DNA from: Phycicoccus sp. Soil802
GTDB taxonomy: Bacteria > Actinomycetota > Actinomycetes > Actinomycetales > Dermatophilaceae
DNA length: 64,000 nt
Reading direction: 5' to 3'
Assembly (NCBI RefSeq): GCF_001429605.1
Contig: NZ_LMSS01000002.1
Span: 538,618-602,617 of the forward strand
In this document: positions 23,165-31,837 of the stretch, in pieces
How positions within the stretch are numbered: position 1 is the stretch's first letter
Layout: each line of letters opens with the position of its first letter
The notes under the pieces: model-generated
Seen by the model: only the letters and a program-made list of their open reading frames with translations
Told to the model about the DNA's origin: nothing
Database searches by the model: none
Translations under genes and position numbers: made by a program

Positions 23165-23285
23165 TCCACGATGAAGGCGTCCGCTCCCCCTTGTGGGTAG
23201 AGCGGATCGGCGCACCGGCTCCTCCCCCCCGGAGCTTGGCGCGTCGACGGCCCCGGTTGTCCCCCCGACCGGGGCCGTCCCCTTT
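23165..23285 (+). ncRNA. 6C RNA
   Basis: The defining feature of the actinobacterial 6C RNA is two hairpins whose loops hold runs of six or more C. Here CGGCTCC and GGAGC close on TCCCCCCC (23217-23235), and the 12-bp stem GACGGCCCCGGT/ACCGGGGCCGTC closes on TGTCCCCCCG (23246-23279), followed by CCCTTTCTCC as a terminator. A 5' hairpin TCCGCTC/GAGCGGA (23180-23206) comes first. In mycobacteria the same sRNA lies between ssd and the next gene, and here it lies just before ssd on the same strand. Its exact 5' end is estimated. Likely targets are unknown; mycobacterial 6C acts through its C-rich loops. Confidence 0.85.
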
Positions 23286-23319
23286 CTCCAGCCAGGTTCT
23301 CGTGGCTGCTCCCCCGGTT

Positions 23320-23360
23320 CGAGGTATTCGGCGACCGGATCCTGGTAGGCGAATACCTCG
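23320..23360. repeat. Inverted repeat between 6C RNA and ssd
   Basis: CGAGGTATTCG and CGAATACCTCG are exact 11-bp arms around a 19-base loop. The sequence starts about 35 bases after the 6C terminator and ends about 145 bases before ssd. It may be a second terminator or a binding site for a dimeric regulator; nothing else is visible up to 23500. Confidence 0.5.
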
Positions 23361-23504
23361 ACCCGCCGTTCCCGCATCGCCGTCGTGCCGCACTGGTCCC
23401 GATGCGGTGTCCGTCGTCCACAGCTCCGTGATCGGCTGACCCCGCTCCACAGGCGTGGCGTCGGCCGCTCGCCCAGCGCCGTGGGCCACCGCAGGCTTGG
23501 CGGC

Positions 23505-24200
23505 ATGGACCATCGCGTGCTGGGAGTGATCGGGGCGTCGGGCGGCCTGGGGGTGTCGACCCTCGCCGTCGCCCTCGCCGTGCGCGCCGTGGGCCGGGTG
23601 GGCGCCACGGTGGCGGTCGACGGCGCGCCTGGCGGGGGCGCGCTCGACGTCACGGCCTGCGTCGAGCACGTCACGGGGCTGCGCTGGGCGGACCTGGTCG
23701 AGGCCGAGGGCAACATCGACGGTGCGGCGCTGCTCCGGGAGCTTCCCGCCGAAGGCTCGGCACGGGTCCTGGCCGGACGAGGGCCGGCGCCTCCGGACGA
23801 GGTCGTGCGTGCGGCCGTGTCCGGGTTGTCCAGGGTGTGTGGGCTGACCGTCGTCGACCTGGGGTGTTCGACGTGGTTGGCGGAGCAGTGCAGCGACCTG
23901 CTGCTCGTGGTCGGGTCGAGCGCCCGCCAGCTGGCCGACGGCGCCGGGGCGGCTGAGCGTCTCCACGACCTCGGGGTGCCGGCCGCCCTCGTGCTGCGCC
24001 CCCACCGGGGCGACGCACTGGGTCCGGAGGAGGTCGCTGCGCACCTCGACCTCCCACTGGCCGGCATCATGCGCGACGACCCCCGGGTGCCCGTCGACGC
24101 GGACCGTGGGCGACCACCGGGCAGCCGTGGGTCGGGGGCCCTGGCCGGGGCTGTCGACTCGCTGCTGTCCGCACCGCCGCCGTGGCTGGTCCGACGATGA
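23505..24200 (+). CDS. ssd: Septum site-determining/CpaE-like protein (Ssd)
   Basis: A 231-aa MinD/CpaE-superfamily protein of the helicase/secretion neighbourhood group. The P-loop at the start reads IGASGGLGVSTLA: the Lys residues of the deviant Walker A motif KGGxGKT are missing, so ATP hydrolysis is doubtful. A later VVDLGCSTW matches the Walker B region. The first domain found in longer Ssd/CpaE proteins (about 130 aa) is absent here. These proteins place the Tad machine or affect division. The ATG at 23505 has no clear ribosome site; the stop overlaps the tadA ATG. Confidence 0.82.
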   Translation: MDHRVLGVIGASGGLGVSTLAVALAVRAVGRVGATVAVDGAPGGGALDVTACVEHVTGLRWADLVEAEGNIDGAALLRELPAEGSARVLAGRGPAPPDEVVRAAVSGLSRVCGLTVVDLGCSTWLAEQCSDLLLVVGSSARQLADGAGAAERLHDLGVPAALVLRPHRGDALGPEEVAAHLDLPLAGIMRDDPRVPVDADRGRPPGSRGSGALAGAVDSLLSAPPPWLVRR

Positions 24201-25324
24201 GGCGCGACGCCCTCATCGTCGACCGGATCCGCCGGGGCGAGGCGCCCGATCCCGGCGCGGTGCGGGAGATCGCGGCTGCCGACGCCGCTCGGCTCGGGGA
24301 GGCCGGCGTCGAGTCGGCCCGCGCCCTCCTGGCCTCAGAGGTGCTCGGGCTGGGTCCGCTCGAGCCGTGTGTGCGCGACCCGCGGGTGACCGACGTCCTG
24401 GTCAACGGCGACGGGTCCGTCTGGGTGGACCGCGGCGAGGGAGCGCTGGCTCCGGGCGGCCTCGCCTTGGAGCCGTCGGAGGCGCGACGACTGGCGGTCC
24501 GGTTGGCGGCTCTGGCCGGCCGCCGGCTCGACGAGAGCCAGGCCTGGGTGGACGGGCTGCTCCCCGGGGGGATCCGGCTCCACGCGATCCTTCCCCCGTT
24601 GGTCGACGGCGGTGCCCACCTGAGCCTTCGGGTCCCTCGGGCTGTCGGCACCGGGCTGGCCGGGCTGGGGTCCCGGGGGATGTTCGGACCGAGGGTCGAG
24701 GAGCTGCTCCGCGCGTTGGTGCGTCGCCGCCGCTCGTTCGTGGTCACCGGTGGCACGGGCACCGGCAAGACGACCCTGCTCGCGGCAATGCTGTCCGAGG
24801 TGACGGGCGGCGAGCGCATCGTCGTCGTGGAGGACGTTCGCGAGCTCGCCATCGACCATCCCCACGTGGTTCGACTGCAGGGCAGGGGCGCCAACGTGGA
24901 GGGTCAGGGAGCTGTCGGGCTGGTCGACCTCGTCCGTCAGGCGCTTCGCATGCGGCCCGACCGGCTCGTCGTCGGCGAGGTGCGTGGCGCCGAGGTCCGC
25001 GAGATGCTCGCGGCGCTCAACACCGGGCACGACGGTGGCTGCGGCACGCTCCACGCGAATGCGCCTGCCGACGTGCCCCGCCGGTTCGACGCGCTGGGCG
25101 CCCTGGCCGGGCTGCCTCGCGACGCGATCCAGACCCAGCTGGCCAGTGCCGTCGAAGCCGTCGTGCACCTCGGGCGCGAGGGCGGGGGGCGGCGGGTGGC
25201 CTCGATCTCGGTGCTGCGGTGGACCGGTTCCGAGACCGCCTGCGACCTCGCCCTCGACGCTGCCGCCGACATCGTCGGCCCGGGCTGGCCGGCGCTCACT
25301 GCCCTGGCCGGGGTCGACCAGTGA
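24197..25324 (+). CDS. tadA: TadA/CpaF secretion ATPase
   Basis: The 375-aa ATPase powers Flp-pilus assembly or secretion. Walker A is GGTGTGKTTLLAAM (about residue 190), the Asp box is VVVEDVRELAIDHPHVV, Walker B is LRMRPDRLVVGEVRGAE, and the His box is NTGHDGGCGTLHANA. All core GspE-family residues are present. I choose the ATG at 24197 that overlaps the ssd stop; a GTG five codons upstream is an alternative. The stop overlaps the tadB GTG. Matches the heli_sec_ATPase subgroup found with Ssd and the DECH-box helicase. Confidence 0.93.
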   Translation: MRRDALIVDRIRRGEAPDPGAVREIAAADAARLGEAGVESARALLASEVLGLGPLEPCVRDPRVTDVLVNGDGSVWVDRGEGALAPGGLALEPSEARRLAVRLAALAGRRLDESQAWVDGLLPGGIRLHAILPPLVDGGAHLSLRVPRAVGTGLAGLGSRGMFGPRVEELLRALVRRRRSFVVTGGTGTGKTTLLAAMLSEVTGGERIVVVEDVRELAIDHPHVVRLQGRGANVEGQGAVGLVDLVRQALRMRPDRLVVGEVRGAEVREMLAALNTGHDGGCGTLHANAPADVPRRFDALGALAGLPRDAIQTQLASAVEAVVHLGREGGGRRVASISVLRWTGSETACDLALDAAADIVGPGWPALTALAGVDQ

Positions 25325-26079
25325 CGCTTGCCGGCCCGCCGACCTCTGCGGCCCTGCTCGTCGCGGTGCTGGTCCTGGTGGTGGCGGCCGCGGCCCTGTG
25401 GCCAGCGGGCACTGAACGGCTGCCCGGTGCCGGCGGTGGCTCGGTCTCCGCTCGGCCGGTGGGTCGGGTGCGGGACGGCGCCGGCTCACGGCCCACGGTC
25501 GCGCCGCGACGTACGGTGGGCGCCTCCGGACGACGAGCGGCTCGCGAGCGCGCTCTCGCCGACCTGGTTGCGGCACTCGCCGCACCGCTTCGAGCCGGGG
25601 TGCCGCCAGCCGTCGCGGTGGCTGCGGCTGCGCCGATGTTTCCTGCCGACCAGGCGCTCGGTCCGCTCCTCGACGACCTCTCGGCGGCTGCCGTTCGCGG
25701 TGCTCCGCTCGCCGACGTGTGGCGCTGGCACGCCCGGATCCACGAGAGTCCCGATCTGTCCTTCGTGGCCCAGGCGTGGGCCCTGAGCGAGCTGACCGGC
25801 GCGCCCCTGGCCGACGCCCTGGCCTGTGGTGAGCAGGTGCTGCGCGACCGGGCCAGGTCGCGCGAGCGGTTGTCGGCGGCAGCGGCTGGCCCCAAGGCGT
25901 CGATGGCGGTCCTGTGCCTCCTGCCGGCCTCGGGCCCTGTCGTGGGGACCCTGATGGGTGTGGACCCGGTGACGCTCTACCTCTCCTCGTCCGTGGCCAC
26001 TGCCAGCCTCGTCCTGGGCATCGGTCTCGGGCTGAGCGCGTGGCTGTGGAGCTGGCGCATCCTCCGGAGGGCCGCGTGA
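25321..26079 (+). CDS. tadB: TadB-like inner-membrane platform protein
   Basis: A 252-aa T2SSF-domain protein. One N-terminal membrane segment (AALLVAVLVLVVAAAAL) is followed by the T2SSF helical domain (ERALADLVAALAAPLRAGV to LSAAAAGPKASMA), then two C-terminal membrane segments. It would form, with TadC, the membrane platform turned by TadA. The GTG at 25321 overlaps the tadA stop; the frame remains open upstream but reads as Arg-rich noise. Its stop overlaps the tadC start. Confidence 0.87.
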   Translation: MTLAGPPTSAALLVAVLVLVVAAAALWPAGTERLPGAGGGSVSARPVGRVRDGAGSRPTVAPRRTVGASGRRAARERALADLVAALAAPLRAGVPPAVAVAAAAPMFPADQALGPLLDDLSAAAVRGAPLADVWRWHARIHESPDLSFVAQAWALSELTGAPLADALACGEQVLRDRARSRERLSAAAAGPKASMAVLCLLPASGPVVGTLMGVDPVTLYLSSSVATASLVLGIGLGLSAWLWSWRILRRAA

Positions 26080-26675
26080 CGACCCTGCTGGTCTGCATGC
26101 TGGCGGGTCTGGTCCCCGTCCTGTGGCCGGCCAGGGTGCCACCCGGGCCGATGCTCGTTCGCCCTGGAAGGACCCGAGCGTGGGGGAGGGCCCTGGGTGG
26201 CTGGGTGCCTTGGCGTGGCCGTCGGCAGGACCAGGCAGCCGATGGTGACGTCGCCGATGCCCTCGTCCTCGTCGCACTCTGCCTTCGTGCCGGGTTGCCG
26301 CTGACCACCGCGCTGCACCACGTCCAGTCGGGGGCCACCGGCGTGGTGCGCGACGACCTCGCGTCCGTCGTGGCTGCCCTGCGGTGGGGGTTGTCGGCGC
26401 AGGAGGCCTGGGCCCATGCGGGTGCCCGGTGGCGGCAGGCGGCGACCGCGACCCACCTGTCCGAGCAGACCGGTGCGGCGGCGGCCGAGCTCCTCGAGGG
26501 TGCGGCGGCCCGGATGCGTGAGCAGGGTGAGCGAGCCCGCGAACGCGCTGCCGCGCGGGCTGGGGTGCTGCTGGTGCTGCCGCTGGGGTTGGGCTTCCTC
26601 CCGGCCTTCGCCTGCACCGCGGTCGTACCGGTGGTGGTCACCCTCGCCTCGGGGATCCTCGCGGGGGCTTCGTGA
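26076..26675 (+). CDS. tadC: TadC-like inner-membrane platform protein
   Basis: A 199-aa protein with an N-terminal membrane segment (LLVCMLAGLVPVLWPA), a T2SSF-type helical core (VALCLRAGLPLTTALHHVQS, then AAAAELLEGAAARMREQGER) and a C-terminal pair of hydrophobic segments starting VLLVLPLGLGFLPAFACTAV. It is shorter than most TadC proteins (about 300 aa), as is common for the actinobacterial neighbourhood type. GTG start overlaps the tadB stop. The operon is then interrupted by about 680 bases before the pilin gene. Confidence 0.83.
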   Translation: MTTLLVCMLAGLVPVLWPARVPPGPMLVRPGRTRAWGRALGGWVPWRGRRQDQAADGDVADALVLVALCLRAGLPLTTALHHVQSGATGVVRDDLASVVAALRWGLSAQEAWAHAGARWRQAATATHLSEQTGAAAAELLEGAAARMREQGERARERAAARAGVLLVLPLGLGFLPAFACTAVVPVVVTLASGILAGAS

Positions 26676-26762
26676 GCCGTAAGGCTCGTCGGGAGGGTCG
26701 CCTGGCTGCGTCAACGGCGGCTACCGGCTGTTGAACCTCACAACAGGGGCCACCGTCCTGCC

Positions 26763-27119
26763 GTGGGGGCGGACCGCATCCGCACCACGATCCCGGCCGC
26801 CCAGCTCGGTAAAAATTCGGTGTGCGGGGCCGCGACACCCGGTTCGACGTGCGCAGCTCCGACTTCGCCGTGCTGAATCAGGCCTTCACCGGGGCGGCCA
26901 ACGAGCTGGACCTGACCGGCGGCCGGTTCACTCCGGTCCATGCCAGCAAGGTGCCCGACTACCGCGGCCTGAGGCTGAGCAGTGGGGTCGCCGTGGCGCT
27001 GAAGGAGGAGGTCTTGAGCCTGCAGCGCACAGAACCAGGTGCAGGGACGTCTGGCCACCCTCGGCTTTCCCTTCCCGGTGCCAGCCGGAAGTCGGTTGAC
27101 CCCGCGCACGTCCCCCTGA
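26763..27119 (+). pseudogene. Decayed gene between tadC and the pilin gene
   Basis: A coding-like stretch is readable only if two shifts are allowed. Frame A gives GADRIRTTIPAAQLGKNSV up to about 26822. The next frame gives RGRDTRFDVRSSDFAVLNQA onward to ALKEEVLSL at about 27022. Frame A then resumes with SAQNQVQGRLATLGFPFPV and stops at 27117-27119. A 2-base and a 1-base insertion would explain both shifts and restore the frame. GC3 is high throughout. An intact alternative is a 102-aa GTG-started frame at 26822-27130. I do not recognise the family; the helical end suggests a small structural protein. Confidence 0.5.
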
Positions 27120-27135
27120 CCGTGCGCTGACCGGG

Positions 27136-27172
27136 CTCGGGCCCTCACCATTCCCTCAGGTGAGGGCCCGAG
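27136..27172 (+). terminator. Rho-independent-like terminator
   Basis: CTCGGGCCCTCACC pairs exactly with GGTGAGGGCCCGAG (14 bp) around a 9-base loop and is followed by TTCTGTGT. It would end transcription from tadC and the decayed gene, giving the pilin genes a separate transcript. Confidence 0.75.
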
Positions 27173-27356
27173 TTCTGTGTGGGCGGCGGGTGCGTTGCCG
27201 GAACCGCCCACGCAGGCTGGCCCTTCGTCCACACGCACCCCCTGCCTCCGTGGTCGTCCACAGGCCGGCCGGAGTGGCATGGCGACCCCGCGCGAGGTCC
27301 GGTGGACTCAGGGGCGAACCGGGCCGAGCGCCCGTCACCCATTCGAGGAGCACAGC

Positions 27357-27551
27357 GTGAAATGCACACTGGTCACAAGGTTTTCGACGATCCGACGCAG
27401 GGCCGAGGCCGGCATGACGACAGCGGAGTATGCCGTGGGCACGCTGGCCGCGTGCGCGTTCGCCGCCGTCCTGCTCACCATCGTCCGGTCCGGCACCGTC
27501 AAGTCGGCACTGGCGTCCGTCATCACCGCCGCGCTGGGCTCGGTCGGCTAG
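27357..27551 (+). CDS. Flp-like pilin (DUF4244 type)
   Basis: A 64-aa prepilin. A short basic leader (VKCTLVTRFSTIRRRAEAG) is followed by MTTAEYAVGTLAACAFAAVL: cleavage after Gly and Glu at +5 are the class III/IV prepilin marks, and one hydrophobic helix follows. The DUF4244-type small pilin is the normal partner of actinobacterial ssd-tadABC. The GTG at 27357 has GAGGAG 6 bases upstream. As the major subunit it would be polymerised by TadA/B/C after processing by a prepilin peptidase, which is not encoded in this window. Confidence 0.86.
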   Translation: MKCTLVTRFSTIRRRAEAGMTTAEYAVGTLAACAFAAVLLTIVRSGTVKSALASVITAALGSVG

Positions 27552-27565
27552 CCGGCGAGGGCGGG

Positions 27566-27925
27566 ATGGCGACGGCGGAGCTCGCCGTCGCCATCCCCAC
27601 GCTGGTCCTGGTGCTGTTCGTGGCCCTGTCGGCGGTCGCGACCGTCACCGACCAGGTGCGCTGCGTCGACGCTGCGAGGGCGACGGCCCGGGCCCTGGCT
27701 CGAGGCGACGACCAGGCGTCGGCCCTGGCCGTAGGCAAGCCGCTGGCACCACCGGGCGCCGCGTTCGCGGTCTCGGCCGCCGGATCAGGCTCGGGGGTGG
27801 AGGTCACGGTAGTGGTGCGAGGGCGGCCGGCGCCGGGGCTCGGGTGGCTCGGGTCGCGGGCGACTCCGACAGGTCGCGCGGTGGCCGCCATGGAGACGGT
27901 GGGATCCGGTGACCCGGCGCGGTGA
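27566..27925 (+). CDS. TadE-like minor pilin
   Basis: A 119-aa protein starting MATAELAVAIPTLVLVLFVA, the TadE transmembrane motif with Glu at +5, then a soluble domain with one Cys (QVRCVDAARATARALARG) typical for TadE. It starts 14 bases after the pilin stop. Oddly, the only usable start is the Met that would be +1 after cleavage: GEGG lies just before it but no start codon is nearby, so the leader seems to be missing or begins at an unusual codon. Its stop region overlaps the next gene by 17 bases. Confidence 0.78.
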   Translation: MATAELAVAIPTLVLVLFVALSAVATVTDQVRCVDAARATARALARGDDQASALAVGKPLAPPGAAFAVSAAGSGSGVEVTVVVRGRPAPGLGWLGSRATPTGRAVAAMETVGSGDPAR

Positions 27926-28274
27926 CAGAGGGGCGGCGACAGTGCTGGTGCTGGCGGCGCTCGGAGTGCTGCTCGTGGTCCTCGTCGCGGGCCTGGCCCT
28001 GGGCAGCGCCGTGGTCGCGACCCACCGGGCCCGGTCAGCGGCGGACCTCGCTGCCCTCGCTGCGGCCCAAGCCCTCCAACGGGGCGTCGACCCGACCGCG
28101 GCGTCCGCGTCAGGCGTCTCGGTGGCCTCGCGGAACGGCGCTGAGTCCGCTCGGTGCGCCGTGGGGCAAGACGGTTCGGTGACGTGCCGGGCGGTGGCGC
28201 GGCCGTCGTTCATCCTGCCGGGGACCGGGCGTCGGACCACGACGGCGACGGCCCGAGCCGGGCCGTCGCCGTGA
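27909..28274 (+). CDS. Helicase/secretion-neighbourhood TadE-like protein
   Basis: A 121-aa protein. RGDRGAATVLVLAALGVLLV shows a Gly before a hydrophobic segment but without Glu at +5, then ATHRARSAADLAALAAAQAL, the hallmark of this Rv3654c-like group. Two Cys (ESARCAVG and VTCRAVA) probably form a disulfide outside the membrane. The GTG at 27909 overlaps the TadE-like gene by 17 bases, so the two are likely co-translated. It would be a minor pilin or tip protein. Confidence 0.82.
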   Translation: MTRRGDRGAATVLVLAALGVLLVVLVAGLALGSAVVATHRARSAADLAALAAAQALQRGVDPTAASASGVSVASRNGAESARCAVGQDGSVTCRAVARPSFILPGTGRRTTTATARAGPSP

Positions 28275-28319
28275 TGGAGCTGCTGCCGAGCGAGTCGGCG
28301 CCAGCGGTTCAGTCGCGGG

Positions 28320-29297
28320 TCACTCGCGGACGGAGCGGTCGCCCCGTTCGGTCCGGTCGGCCTCGACGTCATCGACACCGTCGGTGCGGTCGCCCGTGCC
28401 AGCCGTCTCGGCGTCGTCGGTCGCGTCGCCAGAGTCGGCAGAGCCAGCGGGGTCGCGACCCATGATCTTGTCGGCAACGGTCCGGTAGCCCGGGTGGTTC
28501 GGGTCGTCAGAGGCGTCGCCGTCGGTCGGGGTGGCCGAGTCGTCAGCCGCCATCACGCGGGTCGAGTCACCGGTGGTCGCGCCGTCAGAGGCGTCGTCGG
28601 TGGTCGCGTCGTCCGTGGTCGCCGAGTCGTCAGCGGTGGTCGTGCCAGCGGTGGCGCCGGAGTCGGCTGGTGCGTCCGCTGAGTGGCGAGCGGCAAAGTC
28701 GTCTCCGGTCGCGTGGCGCTCGTCGTCGGTGTCGTCGCCCTGGCTGGCGGCGATCCCGGCTCCGGCCCCTGCTCCCGCGCCGACGGCGGCAGCGGTCGCA
28801 GGCTCGCCCGAGGTCGAGCGTCGGGCTGCGTACTCCTCCTCGAGCCGGCTGCGCTCGTAGGCGCGGGCCCGCTCCTCGGCGTCCTGCTGCCGCGTGGCGA
28901 ACTCGGTCTCGCGCTCGCGGTCGCGTTCGGCCTGGCGGGCCTCGAACTCCTCGTCGCGCACCCGGTCGCGCTCGGCCAGGGCGCTGTGGTGCGACTCCTC
29001 GGCGCGGGCGCGCTCGTCCGCGCGGATGCTCTCCTCGATCTTGGCCTGGCGCTCGGCCTCCTTGGCCTCGCGGGCCGGGCGACGTCGGCGCTTGGCGGAG
29101 CTGCGGATCATCGCCAGCCCGAGCCACAGGATCAGCAGCACGGCTGCACCGGTGATGAGCAGGGCGAGCGGGGTCATTCCCCAGCTGTAGCCGGCGAACT
29201 CGAGGTCGACCGGGGTGGTGAGCGAGTCAGTGGTGAGGAACAGGATGACACCTGCTCCCACGGCGAGCAGGACGAGGATCAGGCCGAGCACGATCAC
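28320..29297 (-). CDS. LapA-like membrane protein with charged coiled coil and low-complexity tail
   Basis: A 325-aa protein. Residues 1-65 hold two membrane segments in a LapA-domain-like arrangement (VIVLGLILVLLAVGAGVILF, then WGMTPLALLITGAAVLLILW). Residues about 70-150 are a highly charged Glu/Arg coiled coil (REAKEAERQAKIEESIRADE). The last 170 residues are Ala/Asp/Thr-rich with repeated DDATTDDASDG-like units, so disordered. The GTG at 29297 has GGAGG 9 bases upstream. It lies between the tad block and the helicase on the minus strand and converges on the TadE-like genes. Role unknown; envelope scaffold is possible. Confidence 0.66.
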   Translation of the reverse strand: MIVLGLILVLLAVGAGVILFLTTDSLTTPVDLEFAGYSWGMTPLALLITGAAVLLILWLGLAMIRSSAKRRRRPAREAKEAERQAKIEESIRADERARAEESHHSALAERDRVRDEEFEARQAERDRERETEFATRQQDAEERARAYERSRLEEEYAARRSTSGEPATAAAVGAGAGAGAGIAASQGDDTDDERHATGDDFAARHSADAPADSGATAGTTTADDSATTDDATTDDASDGATTGDSTRVMAADDSATPTDGDASDDPNHPGYRTVADKIMGRDPAGSADSGDATDDAETAGTGDRTDGVDDVEADRTERGDRSVRE

Positions 29298-29349
29298 GGA
29301 AGAAACCTCCGACGATGAGGGGTGCGTGGTGCACCGTCCGCCTTCGACC

Positions 29350-31770
29350 CTAGCCGCTGGCCTGCGCGTTTGCCCCATTCGTCACCATCGGAAACGGTGA
29401 CGGACCCGTGGGTGTCGCGGCCCCGGCGGGCTGGTCCGGAGCACCCGCGAGCACCGCTCGCAGCAGTCGGATCGCGCCCGATTTGTCCAGCGGCTCGTTC
29501 CCGTTGCCGCACTTGGGTGACTGCACGCAGGCCGGGCAGCCGCTCTCGCAGCGACAGGCACTCACCGTCTCCAGCGTCGAGCGCAGCCACTCCTCGAACG
29601 ACTCGTAGGCCCGCTCGGCGAAGCCGGCCCCGCCGGGGTGGCCGTCGTAGACCATGATCGTCGGCAGCCCGGTGTCGGGGTGCAGCGCCGTCGACACGCC
29701 ACCGATGTCCCACCGGTCGCACGTCGCCACCAGCGGCAGCATGCCGATCCCCGCGTGCTCGGCCGCGTGGGCCGAGCCGGGGATGTCGACCTCCGCCACG
29801 CCGGCCGCCGCCAGCCAGTCCACCGGCATGGTCCACCAGACCGCCCGCGTGTTCAGCGTGCGCTGGGGGAGGTCGAGCGGGTGCGTGCCGATCACCTCGC
29901 CGCTGGGCAGCCGTCGCAGGAAGGACGTGACCTGGGTGTGCACGTGGACCGTCCCGAAGGACACCTGCACCGGCCCCCAGGCCATGCTGCGCTGCGCCCC
30001 GATGATGTCGAACGCGCTCACCGACTGCGCGAACGTGCTCCATCCGGGGTCACCGCGCACGGCTGTCGCGGTGCCGTGCTCGAGGTCGAGCTCGGTCACC
30101 ACGTAGGTGTCGCCCTGGTGGACGTGCACGGCACCGGTGTGGACCTGGGTGTGGGCCGACGCCTCGTCGATGGTGCCCAGCACCCGACCGGTCCGCTGCT
30201 CGACGATGCCGACGACCTCACCGGCGCCACGCAGCGAGACGTGGTCGGAGGCACGGTCGGTGCGCGCCCAGTACCACCCGGTCGGCCGGCGCCGCAGGAT
30301 CCCGCGGGCGACGAGAGCGTCGACGAGCGGCCGGGCCTGGTCACCGAACAGCGCGAGGTCGTCCTCCTTCAACGGCAGCTCGGCCGCCGCGGCGGCCAGG
30401 TGCGGGCCCAGCACGTGGGGGTTGTCCGGGTCGAGCACGGTGGCCTCGACGGGCTGCCCGAAGACGACCTCGGGGTGGTGCACGACGTAGGTGTCGAGCG
30501 GGTCGTCCGCCGCGACGAACACCGCCAGCGACCGCGTGCCGGCACGACCCGCGCGGCCGGCCTGCTGCCACAACGAGGCACGGGTGCCCGGCCAGCCGGC
30601 CAGCAGCACCGCGTCGAGCCCGCTGATGTCGATGCCCAGCTCGAGGGCGTTCGTGGCCGCCAGCCCGATGATCGACCCGGCCCGCAGGGAGCGTTCGAGC
30701 TCGCGCCGCTCCTCGGGCAGATAACCACCCCGGTATGCCGCGACGGCACTGGCCAGCCCCGGCGACACCTCGGTGAGCGTGCGGCGGGCGCTGGTGGCCA
30801 GGGCCTCGACCCCGGCGCGCGACTTGGCGAAGGCCACCGTCTGGACGCGCTGGGTGACCAGCTCGGCCAGCAGGTCGGCCGCCTCGGACGTGGCCGAGCG
30901 ACGGCCGTCGCCCTCCCCGAGCAGGCCCGGCTCCCACATCGCGAAGGTCATCGCCTCCCGGGGCGAGCCGTCCTCGGTGACCGGCACGACCGGCATACCG
31001 ACGAGGCGGGCGGCGTGCAGGCCCGGGTCGCGCACGGTCGCGGAGGCGAGGATGAAGGTCGGGTGTGCGCCGTAGCGGGCGCAGACCCGGCGCAGGCGGC
31101 GCACCAGCGCCGCGAGGTGCGAGCCGAACACCCCACGGTAGGTGTGGCACTCGTCGATGACCACGTAGCGCAGGGCCCGCAGGAACGGTGCCCACCGCTC
31201 GTGCAGGGGCAGCAGCGAGTGGTGGACCAGGTCGGGGTTGGTGAGGATCAGCTGGGCGTGGTCGCGGATCCAGCGGCGTTCCTCGGTGGCCGTGTCGCCG
31301 TCGTAGGTCGCCGCCCGCACGCCCGGCACGGCCATTGCCTGCACCCGGGCCAGCTGGTCGGCCGCCAGGGCCTTCGTCGGGGACAGGTAGAGGGCTGTCG
31401 CGCCGCGGCCGGAGGGGGCGGCGGACCCCTCCACGAGGGCCGACAGCACCGGCAGGAGGTAGCCGAGGCTCTTGCCCGACGCGGTGCCGGTGGCCATCAC
31501 CACGTGTGACCCGTCGTGGGCGAGGTCGGCTGCCGCGCGCTGGTGGAACCACAGGGAGGTGACCCCGGCACCGGCACACGCGGCATACACGCTCGGATCG
31601 ACCCAGGTGGGCCACGGGACGAGCGCCGCAGCGCGGGCCGGCACCTCGTGGACGTGCAGCAGCCGCTCGCTCCTGGTCCCGGTTGCGAGGCCCGCCAGCG
31701 CCGTGACCGGGTCGAAGGCGACGCGGCGAGACCCCGCGGAACCGGGTGGGGTGGGGCCGGAGGTGGACAT
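29350..31770 (-). CDS. DECH-box superfamily 2 helicase with DUF1998 domain
   Basis: An 806-aa helicase of the helicase/secretion neighbourhood group (Rv3649-like). Motif I is [16 protein letters not shown], motif Ia [13 protein letters not shown], motif [13 protein letters not shown] (DECH rather than DEAD), motif III LASATV, motif [12 protein letters not shown]. The C-terminal DUF1998 region carries four Cys ([20 protein letters not shown]), a metal or Fe-S-type cluster site shared with MrfA-like repair helicases. A role in DNA damage repair is known for such relatives. Minus-strand TACGGT lies 7 bases before the ATG, so the mRNA is probably leaderless. Confidence 0.9.
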   Translation of the reverse strand: MSTSGPTPPGSAGSRRVAFDPVTALAGLATGTRSERLLHVHEVPARAAALVPWPTWVDPSVYAACAGAGVTSLWFHQRAAADLAHDGSHVVMATGTASGKSLGYLLPVLSALVEGSAAPSGRGATALYLSPTKALAADQLARVQAMAVPGVRAATYDGDTATEERRWIRDHAQLILTNPDLVHHSLLPLHERWAPFLRALRYVVIDECHTYRGVFGSHLAALVRRLRRVCARYGAHPTFILASATVRDPGLHAARLVGMPVVPVTEDGSPREAMTFAMWEPGLLGEGDGRRSATSEAADLLAELVTQRVQTVAFAKSRAGVEALATSARRTLTEVSPGLASAVAAYRGGYLPEERRELERSLRAGSIIGLAATNALELGIDISGLDAVLLAGWPGTRASLWQQAGRAGRAGTRSLAVFVAADDPLDTYVVHHPEVVFGQPVEATVLDPDNPHVLGPHLAAAAAELPLKEDDLALFGDQARPLVDALVARGILRRRPTGWYWARTDRASDHVSLRGAGEVVGIVEQRTGRVLGTIDEASAHTQVHTGAVHVHQGDTYVVTELDLEHGTATAVRGDPGWSTFAQSVSAFDIIGAQRSMAWGPVQVSFGTVHVHTQVTSFLRRLPSGEVIGTHPLDLPQRTLNTRAVWWTMPVDWLAAAGVAEVDIPGSAHAAEHAGIGMLPLVATCDRWDIGGVSTALHPDTGLPTIMVYDGHPGGAGFAERAYESFEEWLRSTLETVSACRCESGCPACVQSPKCGNGNEPLDKSGAIRLLRAVLAGAPDQPAGAATPTGPSPFPMVTNGANAQASG

Positions 31771-31837
31771 TGCCGCTACCGTAATCCCGAGAGCAGACGG
31801 TCCGACCGCCTGCTCACCGGTGTACGCAGGTGAAAGG

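Noticed and set aside
24106-25320. TadB with an extra 400-residue N-terminus
   Set aside because: This part is Arg/Gly-rich out-of-frame translation of tadA. The GTG at 25321 overlaps the tadA stop and gives a normal TadB.
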